Shown here piece by piece: positions 1-5,325 of a stretch of DNA of 6,290 bases. The notes beneath the pieces are model-generated. The model saw only the letters and a program-made list of their open reading frames with translations. It had not been told where the DNA came from and did not search any database. A program made the position numbers and the translations under genes. The stretch covers positions 1 to 6,290 of the forward strand of contig CAJLCG010000110.1 in assembly GCA_905205085.1 (NCBI GenBank), written 5' to 3'. This DNA comes from an uncultured Oscillospiraceae bacterium (GTDB lineage Bacteria > Bacillota > Clostridia > Oscillospirales > Oscillospiraceae). Numbering within the stretch: position 1 is the first letter of the stretch; each line of letters opens with the position of its first letter.

Positions 1-122
1 TTGAACAGCTGGAGAAAAAGGTGGCGGAACACAACAATGTGGTAGAGCGTACCTATAAGCTGGAGGGACAGATGACCGAGGTGCAGCACGATATCCGGGA
101 TCTCAAAGGGGTGAGATCGTGA
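1..122 (+). CDS. XhlA-like small phage lysis-accessory protein (3' part only)
   Basis: The 5' end lies outside the window. The last 39 codons are open from base 3 and stop at TGA 120-122. They encode a charged, heptad-like helical segment with a HNNVVERTYKLEG stretch followed by EVQHDIRDLKG. This pattern (HNN..ER.YKLE....DI.DL) resembles the small XhlA-type or hypothetical proteins found just before holins in Firmicutes phages. In that family a coiled coil is usually combined with a membrane segment, and the protein is thought to assist lysis. No membrane segment is visible in the part seen, and the C-terminus is soluble and charged. It overlaps the next gene by 4 nt (GTGA), which suggests translational coupling in the late lysis operon. 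The family assignment comes from resemblance only. Confidence 0.6.
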   Translation, partial: EQLEKKVAEHNNVVERTYKLEGQMTEVQHDIRDLKGVRS

Positions 123-451
123 GAAACGCTCTGATCGCCCTGGGAGTGCTCACCGCCATCTTTCTGATGGGGCTGCTGTGGCTCAATCGGAAGGGAGCTC
201 GTGAAAAGCGGGGCGAGACCATGAAGGCCGTGGTGTGGTTCTGTGTGGTCAATGGCTGCGGCTGGGTGTGGTGCAGCTACCTGCTGGCCTACCTGGGCCG
301 CGCCGAGATTGCTCAGAGCCTGTCCCAGGTGGCCCTCACCGAGATTGTGGCGGTGGTGCTGGCCTACGCCCTCAAGTCCCTAGCGGAAAATCTGTCCAAG
401 CATAATAATTGGCCGGACAAGCCGGCCCAGAAGGAGGAAGACAATGTCTGA
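119..451 (+). CDS. Small multi-pass membrane protein of the phage lysis cassette
   Basis: This 110-aa protein has three hydrophobic segments, at about residues 4-22, 36-58 and 68-88, and a charged hydrophilic tail (KHNNWPDKPAQKEEDNV). The start is GTG at 119. It is chosen because it overlaps the upstream stop (GTGA) and follows a purine-rich AAAGGGG stretch at about 105-111. Its place between the XhlA-like protein and the holin-like protein suggests a holin, antiholin or lysis-accessory role at the cytoplasmic membrane. Size and topology (small, three-pass, charged C-terminus) fit that role, but there is no catalytic or diagnostic motif. I recognise it only as a type of hypothetical protein seen in Oscillospiraceae prophages. 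Its last codons overlap the next gene by 8 nt. Confidence 0.75.
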   Translation: MRNALIALGVLTAIFLMGLLWLNRKGAREKRGETMKAVVWFCVVNGCGWVWCSYLLAYLGRAEIAQSLSQVALTEIVAVVLAYALKSLAENLSKHNNWPDKPAQKEEDNV

Positions 452-776
452 TGTTACGACTTATATCCCTGTGCTGCTGGCCCTGGTGCTGGCGCTGACC
501 ATGGTGACCAACATCATGGTACAGGTCCTCAAGGGCCTGCTGTACGAACTGATCCCTACCAATCTACTGGCGTTCCTGGTGGCGGTAGCAGTGACGGTGG
601 GCACCGGATTTGGTGTGTGGTCCTACTATCAGTTTGACATTACCGGGTGGATGATCGCTGCGCTGGTGGCGCTGTGTTTTGTGGTGGCGTTTAGTGCAAT
701 GTTTGGATATGACAAGCTGGTGCAGCTGGTGGAGCAGGCGGGGTGGTTGCGGAAGGGAGGCAGCGGCCATGACTGA
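444..776 (+). CDS. Phage holin-like membrane protein
   Basis: This 110-aa protein has three hydrophobic segments, at about residues 7-28, 40-60 and 66-87, and a short charged C-terminus (LRKGGSGHD). That matches the size and topology of class I-like phage holins, which form timed holes in the cytoplasmic membrane so that the endolysin can reach peptidoglycan. A strong AAGGAGG at 431-437 sits 6 nt before the ATG. The gene overlaps the upstream membrane protein by 8 nt and the endolysin start at 769 by another 8 nt, so it lies in a tightly coupled lysis operon. The functional call rests on context and topology rather than a sequence motif. The neighbouring membrane protein could be the true holin and this one its partner. 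Confidence 0.75.
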   Translation: MSDVTTYIPVLLALVLALTMVTNIMVQVLKGLLYELIPTNLLAFLVAVAVTVGTGFGVWSYYQFDITGWMIAALVALCFVVAFSAMFGYDKLVQLVEQAGWLRKGGSGHD

Positions 777-1482
777 GGACGAACTGCGGCAGAGCGTAGT
801 TGATGTTATGCGGGGTTGGCTGGGCTGGACGGAGGCAAACGGCAAGTTCCGGAAGATCATTGACCTATACAACACCCAGGACCCGCTGCCCCGCCGGTAC
901 CCCGTCAAATACAGTGATGAGTGGTGCGCCGCTACCGTGACCGCCGCCGGCATGGCTGCCGGGCTCCAGGACATCATCTATGGGGAGTGCGGCTGCGGCA
1001 AGATGATCGCCCTGTACGAGGCCAGGGGCCTGTGGGTGGAGGATGACGCCTATGTCCCGTCCCCGGGAGATATCATCATGTACGACTGGGATGACAGCGG
1101 CCTGGGGGACAACCGGGGCAACCCGGACCACGTGGGCATCGTGGAGCAGGTGGTGGGCAGTACCATCACCATCATCGAAGGCAACAAGGGGGGCGCGGTG
1201 GCCCGCCGGAAGCTGGTCGTCAATAGCCGGTATATCCGGGGCTACTGCACCCCGGATTACGCTGGAAAGGCAGAGGAGGACGAGGAAATGACACAGGAGC
1301 AGTTCAACAAGATGGCGGATGCCTATTTTTCTAAGAAGGCCCAGGAGGAGGCCGACCAGCTTTGGGAGAAGGATGTGATCCGCCGGGCCACCGAGACCGG
1401 GATCTCGGACGGGAGCCGCCCCAGGTCGCCCGGAACCAGAGTGGAGACCATGGCCATGGTATTGGCGGCGGTGGGGAAGTGA
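769..1482 (+). CDS. Phage endolysin, CHAP/NlpC-P60-like cysteine peptidase or amidase
   Basis: This 237-aa protein is a peptidoglycan hydrolase that would act once the holin opens the membrane. The N-terminal catalytic region (about residues 8-165) has the order expected for a CHAP-type fold: Cys53 in DEWCAATV, a PSPGDIIMYDW strand at 97-107, His121 in NPDHVGIVE, and an acidic/amide residue in IIEGN (Glu137 or Asn139). After a linker at about 168-176, a roughly 60-aa C-terminal part (MTQEQFNKM... to LAAVGK) contains a DVIRRATETGISDGSRPRSPGTR stretch. It resembles the C-terminal domain often attached to Clostridia phage lysins, probably for wall binding or oligomerisation. ATG 769 is preferred over an in-frame ATG 90 nt upstream because AAGGGAGG at 753-760 is correctly spaced and the domain homology begins here. 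No signal peptide is seen, which fits holin-dependent release. Amidase versus endopeptidase cannot be decided from the sequence. Confidence 0.88.
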   Translation: MTEDELRQSVVDVMRGWLGWTEANGKFRKIIDLYNTQDPLPRRYPVKYSDEWCAATVTAAGMAAGLQDIIYGECGCGKMIALYEARGLWVEDDAYVPSPGDIIMYDWDDSGLGDNRGNPDHVGIVEQVVGSTITIIEGNKGGAVARRKLVVNSRYIRGYCTPDYAGKAEEDEEMTQEQFNKMADAYFSKKAQEEADQLWEKDVIRRATETGISDGSRPRSPGTRVETMAMVLAAVGK

Positions 1483-1492
1483 AGAAAGAAAC

Positions 1493-1525
1493 GGGCCGGA
1501 GCGCAAATTAACTGCACTCCGGCCC
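1493..1525 (+). terminator. GC-rich hairpin at the end of the lysis operon
   Basis: The arms GGGCCGGAG (1493-1501) and CTCCGGCCC (1517-1525) pair perfectly. After a C/A mismatch, GCA/TGC pairs further around a 7-nt loop (AATTAAC). It lies 10 nt past the endolysin stop. No T-run follows on the + strand (AAATGATAATAG). On the - strand the stem is followed by a T-rich GTTTCTTTCTTC, so it may stop transcripts coming from the right better than those from the left. Confidence 0.6.
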
Positions 1526-1634
1526 AAATGATAATAGATATAAATATAGTAGTTATGCTATTTAGATACATCTATTAAATACAATTAAATGTCCTGGGCT
1601 TTATTGTTGACACTCTAAATACAGGAGGTGTATT
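1526..1634. other. AT-rich leader between the lysis operon and the Fic gene
   Basis: These 109 bases are strikingly AT-rich and contain no supported gene. They mark the start of the low-GC island and should hold the Fic gene's promoter, but I cannot pick one with confidence. TATGCT at 1554-1559 is a good -10 shape but has no matching -35. TTGACA at 1607-1612 is a perfect -35, but its only 18-nt-spaced -10 partner overlaps the start codon. Confidence 0.4.
1623..1630 (+). promoter_or_regulatory. Ribosome binding site of the Fic/Doc gene
   Basis: AGGAGGTG is a near-perfect anti-16S match ending 4 nt before ATG 1635. It fixes that ATG as the start over the in-frame ATG at codon 11. It also shows that the gene is translated independently of the phage lysis operon. 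Confidence 0.75.
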
Positions 1635-2537
1635 ATGGGAAAAAAAGTCAAGGATGGTAGTCCCATGAAATATTTACGCGAAGACTTAAAAAAAGAATAT
1701 CTATACTTATCTCGCAATAACCCGGATATTGAAGGACTAGAACATCCACTAATCAATTTGTCAGATGCATTTGGGGCTTATTTTATTTTAGTGGACTATT
1801 TTACGGATGCATCTAGCGAAGAGCAGGGCGAAAAAATGATGCTCGGAATACGGAGTATAGATTTACTTGCTTCTGCGTTAGGACGTCAAGTAGTCTCTTA
1901 TGGAGGGCGCCAAAAATATAGAGACCCTCTTGATATCTGTTCAACCCTGTTCTTTGGGATGGTAAAAAACCATTCCTTTAATGACGGGAATAAAAGGACT
2001 GCTCTATTACTTCTTTTGTACCAACTACACCTATTTGGGTATTTACCGTCTGCACCTAAACGCGAATTTGAAAAGCTGGTTTTAAGTGTAGCTAGTAATA
2101 GTTTGCCGATAACATATCGTTCCTATTATCGTAAATTTAAGAAGGACGATGATGCTTCGGTAAGGGTAATATCATACGCGTTAAGGAGAATGGTAGCTAA
2201 AAAAGATAACTCGTATCATGTTTCTCCTTCGATGAGAGAGTTTTGCTCTTCCCTAGAAAATGTTGGCGCTGTTTGTGCGCTAGAAAATGGGAAAATAAAA
2301 ATATCATATACCGCCCCAGGAAAATGGAAAATTTTTTCTCCATCAACTAAGATTTATTATTTAAATTTTGGTGGATGGACTCGAGTTGTTGGAGCAAAAA
2401 CAGCACGTGAAACCTTGCAAAACTTGGGAATTTACGATCAGTTTGCATCCTATAAAGATTTGCTTGAGGGGGCAGACCCGTTGTATCAATTAGTCGATGA
2501 TTTTAAGGAACCGTTGCGACGATTAAAAGATAAATAA
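1635..2537 (+). CDS. Fic/Doc-fold protein with C-terminal extension (prophage cargo)
   Basis: This 300-aa protein has the Fic/Doc active-site loop HSFNDGNKRTA at residues 113-123. It carries the essential His113, Phe115, Asp117, Asn119, Lys120 and Arg121. Lysine replaces the second glycine of canonical Fic (GNGR), as in Doc toxins, which phosphorylate EF-Tu; canonical Fic enzymes transfer AMP to proteins. The helical Fic/Doc core spans about residues 35-170. The remaining ~130 aa form an extension I cannot assign, with a GGWTRVVGAKTARETL segment at 246-261. The protein is longer than Doc (about 126 aa). I see no classical [ST]xxxE[GN] inhibitory motif and no Phd-like antitoxin gene beside it. 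The gene is much richer in A+T than its neighbours. It sits alone after the lysis hairpin at the presumed prophage edge, typical of a moron or defence cargo gene. The enzymatic activity and target are inference. Confidence 0.85.
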   Translation: MGKKVKDGSPMKYLREDLKKEYLYLSRNNPDIEGLEHPLINLSDAFGAYFILVDYFTDASSEEQGEKMMLGIRSIDLLASALGRQVVSYGGRQKYRDPLDICSTLFFGMVKNHSFNDGNKRTALLLLLYQLHLFGYLPSAPKREFEKLVLSVASNSLPITYRSYYRKFKKDDDASVRVISYALRRMVAKKDNSYHVSPSMREFCSSLENVGAVCALENGKIKISYTAPGKWKIFSPSTKIYYLNFGGWTRVVGAKTARETLQNLGIYDQFASYKDLLEGADPLYQLVDDFKEPLRRLKDK

Positions 2538-2610
2538 GCAAGGACAGAGAGAATTGGTCTTCCCGTATAAGCGTAAGGTAATTGTATTAAAGCCGCTATA
2601 TCCTCCGATA
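2538..2610. other. Probable prophage/chromosome junction (attR-like)
   Basis: AT-rich sequence after the Fic stop changes within a few dozen bases to GC-rich coding sequence. The frame of the following Cys-rich protein is open from 2577, just after an in-frame TAA at 2574-2576; another TAA lies at 2568-2570. From about 2607 the translation (DKDCIEDLRVYPTRGC) reads like the natural protein. The crossover therefore probably lies between about 2577 and 2610. The exact core repeat cannot be defined because the other junction lies outside the window. No recombinase gene is in the window. Confidence 0.5.
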
Positions 2611-2681
2611 AGGACTGCATCGAGGACCTGCGTGTCTACCCCACCCGGGGTTGTCAGGAGGTCATTGACCGGGCGGTATCG
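2577..2681 (+). pseudogene. Orphaned 5' coding part of the interrupted Cys-rich gene
   Basis: These 35 in-frame codons continue upstream of the first usable start of the next entry with no stop. They encode a protein-like segment, DCIEDLRVYPTRGCQEV then IDRAVSVKAGC. There is no ATG, GTG or TTG among them, only CTG at 2628, and no ribosome binding site. This is what remains if the gene's start, first codons and promoter were separated by integration at about 2575-2610. The missing N-terminus should be at the far end of the prophage. Confidence 0.6.
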
Positions 2682-3347
2682 GTGAAGGCGGGCTGCGCCG
2701 AGCTGCTGTACGCGTACATCGATGTGGAGCCGGTCACCTTCAACCGGGGATTCTACACCGTGGATGTGCGGTACTTCTACCGCATCACTGCCGACGCCTT
2801 TGTGGGGGCGGCCCGTCCCGTGGAGATCACCGGTCTGGCGGTGTTTGATAAGCGGGTAATCCTCTTTGGCAGCGAAGGCAGCGCCAAGGTGTTTACCTCC
2901 ACCGGAAAGAACTGCGGCAGCGATGTCCAGGGTCTGCCTGCTACCACGGCTCCCACCGCCGTGGTGGAGTCGGTGGATCCCATCATCCTGGGAATGAAGC
3001 TGGTGGAGGTGTGCCAGTGCCATCACCACGACAACTGCTGCGAGATTCCTCCCGCGGTATGTGCCTGCTTCCCCGAGGAGCTGGTCACCGGCGGCGATGT
3101 ACACCGCCTGTTTGTTACCCTGGGTCAGTTCTCCATCATCCGCCTGGAGCGGGATACCCAGCTGCTCATGCCCGCCTACGATTACTGCATGCCGGAGAAG
3201 GACTGCGACTGCGGCTGCGACTGCCGCCAGGAGGACCCCTGCGAGCTGTTCCGGAAGGTCCAGTTCCCCGTGGGCGAGTTCTTCCCGCCCAACCACTGCC
3301 CGGCTCCCAAGTCGGTGGAGTATCAGGACGTGCGGGGCTGCTGCTGA
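2682..3347 (+). CDS. Cys-rich conserved clostridial protein, 5'-truncated by presumed prophage insertion
   Basis: The reading frame gives 221 aa from GTG 2682, but this is almost certainly not the native start. There is no Shine-Dalgarno and protein-like sequence continues upstream to 2577. The first ~70 residues are beta-rich (FYTVDVRYFYRITADAF, GLAVFDKRVILFGSEG). A second such block at 140-168 (RLFVTLGQFSIIRLERDTQL) follows. There are 17 cysteines, clustered at 111-129 (CQCHHHDNCC, CAC), at 169-187 (CMPEKDCDCGCDC, C), at 206 and in the terminal GCC. They suggest metal binding or disulfide cross-linking. I recognise it from memory as a conserved hypothetical protein of Clostridia, but know no function. 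A structural or spore-envelope role would fit but is speculation. It is followed 15 nt later by a strong terminator, so it ends its own transcription unit. As it stands it is probably not translated normally. Confidence 0.7.
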   Translation: MKAGCAELLYAYIDVEPVTFNRGFYTVDVRYFYRITADAFVGAARPVEITGLAVFDKRVILFGSEGSAKVFTSTGKNCGSDVQGLPATTAPTAVVESVDPIILGMKLVEVCQCHHHDNCCEIPPAVCACFPEELVTGGDVHRLFVTLGQFSIIRLERDTQLLMPAYDYCMPEKDCDCGCDCRQEDPCELFRKVQFPVGEFFPPNHCPAPKSVEYQDVRGCC

Positions 3348-3362
3348 ACGTTGACCAATGGC

Positions 3363-3391
3363 AAAGACACGACTTCGGTCGTGTCTTTTTT
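3363..3391 (+). terminator. Strong intrinsic terminator with UUCG tetraloop
   Basis: AAAGACACGAC (3363-3373) pairs perfectly with GTCGTGTCTTT (3378-3388) around a TTCG loop, and a run of T's continues to 3392. An 11-bp stem, cUUCGg tetraloop and U-tract make this a textbook Rho-independent terminator. It closes the Cys-rich gene's unit and insulates it from the phage-like block that follows. Confidence 0.95.
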
Positions 3392-3545
3392 TATGCCCAC
3401 AGGGAGGCTCAGGTGCATTTGCAATGCGGAGGCAGAATGTTTTGTGCATCGCCGCAAAAAAATTGAAAACAAGGGGCACGGAAAGATACACCAAAGAGCC
3501 TCTGCCCGCCCAGGTTGAACACGGGATGCAGAAAGGAGGTATGGT
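3392..3545. other. Leader region of the tail-fibre-like operon
   Basis: These 154 bases between the terminator and the first tail gene hold no supported gene. A small inverted repeat, GCATT-TGC-AATGC, lies at 3415-3427. A weak promoter-like pair, TTGAAA (3463-3468) and GATACA (3485-3490) with 16-nt spacing, is possible. The segment ends with a strong AAAGGAGGT ribosome binding site at 3532-3540. An ATG at 3541 reads only two codons before a stop, so the true start is ATG 3546. Confidence 0.35.
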
Positions 3546-4133
3546 ATGATCCGGTTTAAAAACTGGTATATCACAGCGGAGAAGGAGGTCATTGCCCGAC
3601 AGCATGACAACCTGACCCGCCGATTGGACATTGTGGGAGATATCCCCACCGGCTGGGACTGGAGCCTGCTGACAGGAATCGGGGAGGAGCTGAACATCAT
3701 CACCCTGGAGAAAACCGAGGAGGGGCTGGGCATCACCCTCACTGCGCAGATGCTCTCCCAGGCGGGGTACTGGCAGCTCCAGCTGCGGGGCGTCCAGGGG
3801 GAGTTGGTGCGGCACACCAATGTGATCACGGTATACATTCCCCCCTCCCTGTCGGGGGACGGGCAGTGGCCGGAGCTACCCAGCGAATTTTCCCAGGCGG
3901 AGGAGCGCCTGCGCCAGCTCAACGCCAATCCCCCCAAGCCCGGCCCTGGGGGTACCTGGATGTGCTACGATCCCGAACTGGGGGAGTATGTGTCCACCGA
4001 CATCCCTCTGCCCTCAGAGGGGGGCGGCGGGATCTTCTCCCCGGAGCTCCAGACCATCCGGGTGTTGGACCGGGGGGAGTACGAGGCCCTGGAGGTCAAG
4101 GACCCCGCTACACTGTATCTGATTCGGGGGTGA
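3546..4133 (+). CDS. Phage baseplate/tail-fibre-type protein
   Basis: This 195-aa protein has no signal peptide or membrane segment. The N-terminal ~100 residues (MIRFKNWYITAEKEVIARQHDNLTRR... to TNVITVYIPPS) are beta-rich and look like the N-terminal domain of upper-baseplate (BppU-like) or tail-tip proteins. A helical QAEERLRQLNANPP linker follows at about 116-130. Next come GGTWMCYDPELGEYVSTDIP and the ending DRGEYEALEVKDPATLYLIRG, both of a kind very common in Firmicutes phage tail proteins. The start is fixed by AAAGGAGGT ending 5 nt upstream. It is the first gene of a collinear tail-fibre-like block. The family is recognised by pattern, and its exact position in a virion is inferred. 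Confidence 0.7.
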   Translation: MIRFKNWYITAEKEVIARQHDNLTRRLDIVGDIPTGWDWSLLTGIGEELNIITLEKTEEGLGITLTAQMLSQAGYWQLQLRGVQGELVRHTNVITVYIPPSLSGDGQWPELPSEFSQAEERLRQLNANPPKPGPGGTWMCYDPELGEYVSTDIPLPSEGGGGIFSPELQTIRVLDRGEYEALEVKDPATLYLIRG

Positions 4134-4137
4134 GAGG

Positions 4138-4281
4138 GTGATCCAACAGGGCAATCAACCCATCATGGACCTGATGGTGGGGGACATGGGCATTCAGACC
4201 GTACTGGCAGGGACCGAGCCTGTGTTCCAGCGGCAGGGGGCCTATGTGTACATCCAACTGGAAAAGGAAAAAGGAGAATGA
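4138..4281 (+). CDS. 47-aa phage tail-associated mini-protein
   Basis: This frame starts at GTG 4138, four bases after the upstream stop, and ends at TGA 4279-4281, three bases before the next ATG. That is the tight packing of a real operon gene. The product begins VIQQGNQPIMDLMVGD and contains MGIQTVLAGTEPVFQRQG and AYVYIQLEKEKGE. It resembles the tiny Firmicutes phage proteins built from a repeated 'PI..iy.G...i..vy.GT.lV..R' beta pattern found among tail-fibre genes. The ribosome binding site is modest (GGGGGTGAGAGG just upstream), so coupling to the upstream gene is likely. Function is unknown. Confidence 0.65.
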   Translation: MIQQGNQPIMDLMVGDMGIQTVLAGTEPVFQRQGAYVYIQLEKEKGE

Positions 4282-4284
4282 GAA

Positions 4285-4947
4285 ATGGCAAGTTATTTTA
4301 ATCTGAATTTAGACACCACCGCCCCCGCCGGGCTGACATTGTCCATCAACGACGGGGCGCTGTATGCCACTTCCACCGCGGTCACGCTGACCATTGGCCT
4401 GAGTGACGGGGAAACCAATGGCTACCAGATGAAAATCTGGGGCATTGAGGGGGCTGCAGAGGAAGAAAATGCCTCCTGGGAGACCTTTGCTGTCTCCAAA
4501 AGCGTCAATCTCACCAGCGGCGACGGTCTGAAAACCGTTCACATCAAGGTGCGGGACGAGGTGGGCAATGAGAGCGCCCAGGTCTCCGACGACATTACGC
4601 TGAATACCGCCGTACCTGTGGTCACCGTGACCGGACCCGATAAGAGCAAGATCTCCAAGGTGTCCGGCTTTAATAAGGCCATCATCAGCTTTACTGCCGA
4701 TGTGGAGTTTGCCGAATATAAGGTGTGTGTGGTGCCTCAGAACTCCAGTACCCAGGATGCCGGTGCGGTCATTCCCACCAGCGGCGGGTCGGTGAATACC
4801 AGCGGCAGCGCAGGCAGCTATCCTGCCTCTACGCCCATTCAGGTGACCATCCTGGGCGCTGACCTGGAGGCCGCCTCCTCCGGCGACGGGGTGAAGATCG
4901 TCAAGGTGTTTGTGAAAAATGCGGCCGGAACCTGGAGCGTGGCCTGA
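4285..4947 (+). CDS. Phage tail protein with tandem Ig-like domains
   Basis: This 220-aa, beta-rich protein has two consecutive Ig-like units. The first spans about residues 14-106 (LTLSINDGALYATSTAVTLT... ending TVHIKVRDEVGNES). The second spans about 110-220 (TVTGPDKSKISKVSGF... ending VKVFVKNAAGTWS). The GYQMKIWGIEG segment at 46-56 is one I remember from prophage tail proteins of gut Clostridia. Such domains decorate tail fibres or capsids and bind carbohydrate or cell surfaces; the ligand here is unknown. The ATG follows AAGGAGA at 4271-4277. Its stop overlaps the next gene's start by one base (TGATG), implying coupled translation. No signal peptide, so it is not a secreted adhesin by the usual route. 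Confidence 0.72.
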   Translation: MASYFNLNLDTTAPAGLTLSINDGALYATSTAVTLTIGLSDGETNGYQMKIWGIEGAAEEENASWETFAVSKSVNLTSGDGLKTVHIKVRDEVGNESAQVSDDITLNTAVPVVTVTGPDKSKISKVSGFNKAIISFTADVEFAEYKVCVVPQNSSTQDAGAVIPTSGGSVNTSGSAGSYPASTPIQVTILGADLEAASSGDGVKIVKVFVKNAAGTWSVA

Positions 4948-5321
4948 TGGGAGCCCCAAACCTGACGTTTTCCGTATCCGGAGAAAAGGTGTCCGGCGTA
5001 TCGGGGTTTGACCACATTGTGGTCTCCTTCCAGGCGGATGCAGACTACCCGGCTTTTGAGTGCCGGGCCACCAAGGTCGGGGAGGACTGGGGACTGGGAA
5101 AGGGGGTGCTGGTGGCCTCCTTCTCCACGACTCCGGCCAACACCCAGCGCACCTTTGAGATCTACGACGATTTTTTGATCCAGGGAGACGGGGATTACCG
5201 GATCTCTCTGTTTGTTCAGGGAGAGGACGGCAGCTGGAACGACAACCACCTGTACCTCCCTTCCGGCGCCGCCGCCTATGTGACCGCGGATGGCCAAAAC
5301 TATCTTTGCATGAGGGGGTGA
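4947..5321 (+). CDS. Small beta-rich protein related to the second Ig-like domain of its neighbour
   Basis: This 124-aa protein begins at the ATG inside the upstream stop (TGATG). Its residues 14-42 (KVSGVSGFDHIVVSFQADAD...) align by eye with residues 123-150 of the preceding protein (KISKVSGFNKAIISFTADVE...). GDGDYRISLFVQGEDGSWN near 80-98 matches GDGVKIVKVFVKNAAGTWS there. It is therefore probably a single Ig-like domain that arose by duplication of its neighbour, and likely another tail-fibre component. The C-terminal ~25 residues (LYLPSGAAAYVTADGQ) are distinct. There is no membrane segment or catalytic motif. Confidence 0.68.
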   Translation: MGAPNLTFSVSGEKVSGVSGFDHIVVSFQADADYPAFECRATKVGEDWGLGKGVLVASFSTTPANTQRTFEIYDDFLIQGDGDYRISLFVQGEDGSWNDNHLYLPSGAAAYVTADGQNYLCMRG

Positions 5322-5325
5322 ACCC

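Noticed and set aside
679..768. Upstream in-frame extension of the endolysin by 30 residues (MWWRLVQ...)
   Set aside because: It lies inside the holin gene in another frame, has no ribosome binding site, and the residues are Trp/Arg/Cys-rich noise. ATG 769 has a well-placed AAGGGAGG.
1607..1636. TTGACA and TATTAT with 18-nt spacing, a seemingly ideal sigma-A promoter
   Set aside because: The -10 overlaps the Fic start codon, so transcription would begin inside the coding region and lose the strong ribosome binding site. It is probably coincidental, unless a later ATG is used.
2682..2684. GTG 2682 as the true start of the Cys-rich protein
   Set aside because: There is no Shine-Dalgarno, and protein-like codons continue upstream in the same frame to 2577.
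3358..3549. A 63-codon + strand frame across the leader (MAKTRLRSC...)
   Set aside because: It runs straight through the strong terminator hairpin and T-run, lacks a ribosome binding site and has no protein-like pattern.
2523..3815. A 430-codon minus-strand open frame
   Set aside because: It is opposite two convincing + strand genes and crosses the terminator. Its His/Leu/Gly/Val-rich composition is typical of antisense shadows in GC-rich DNA.
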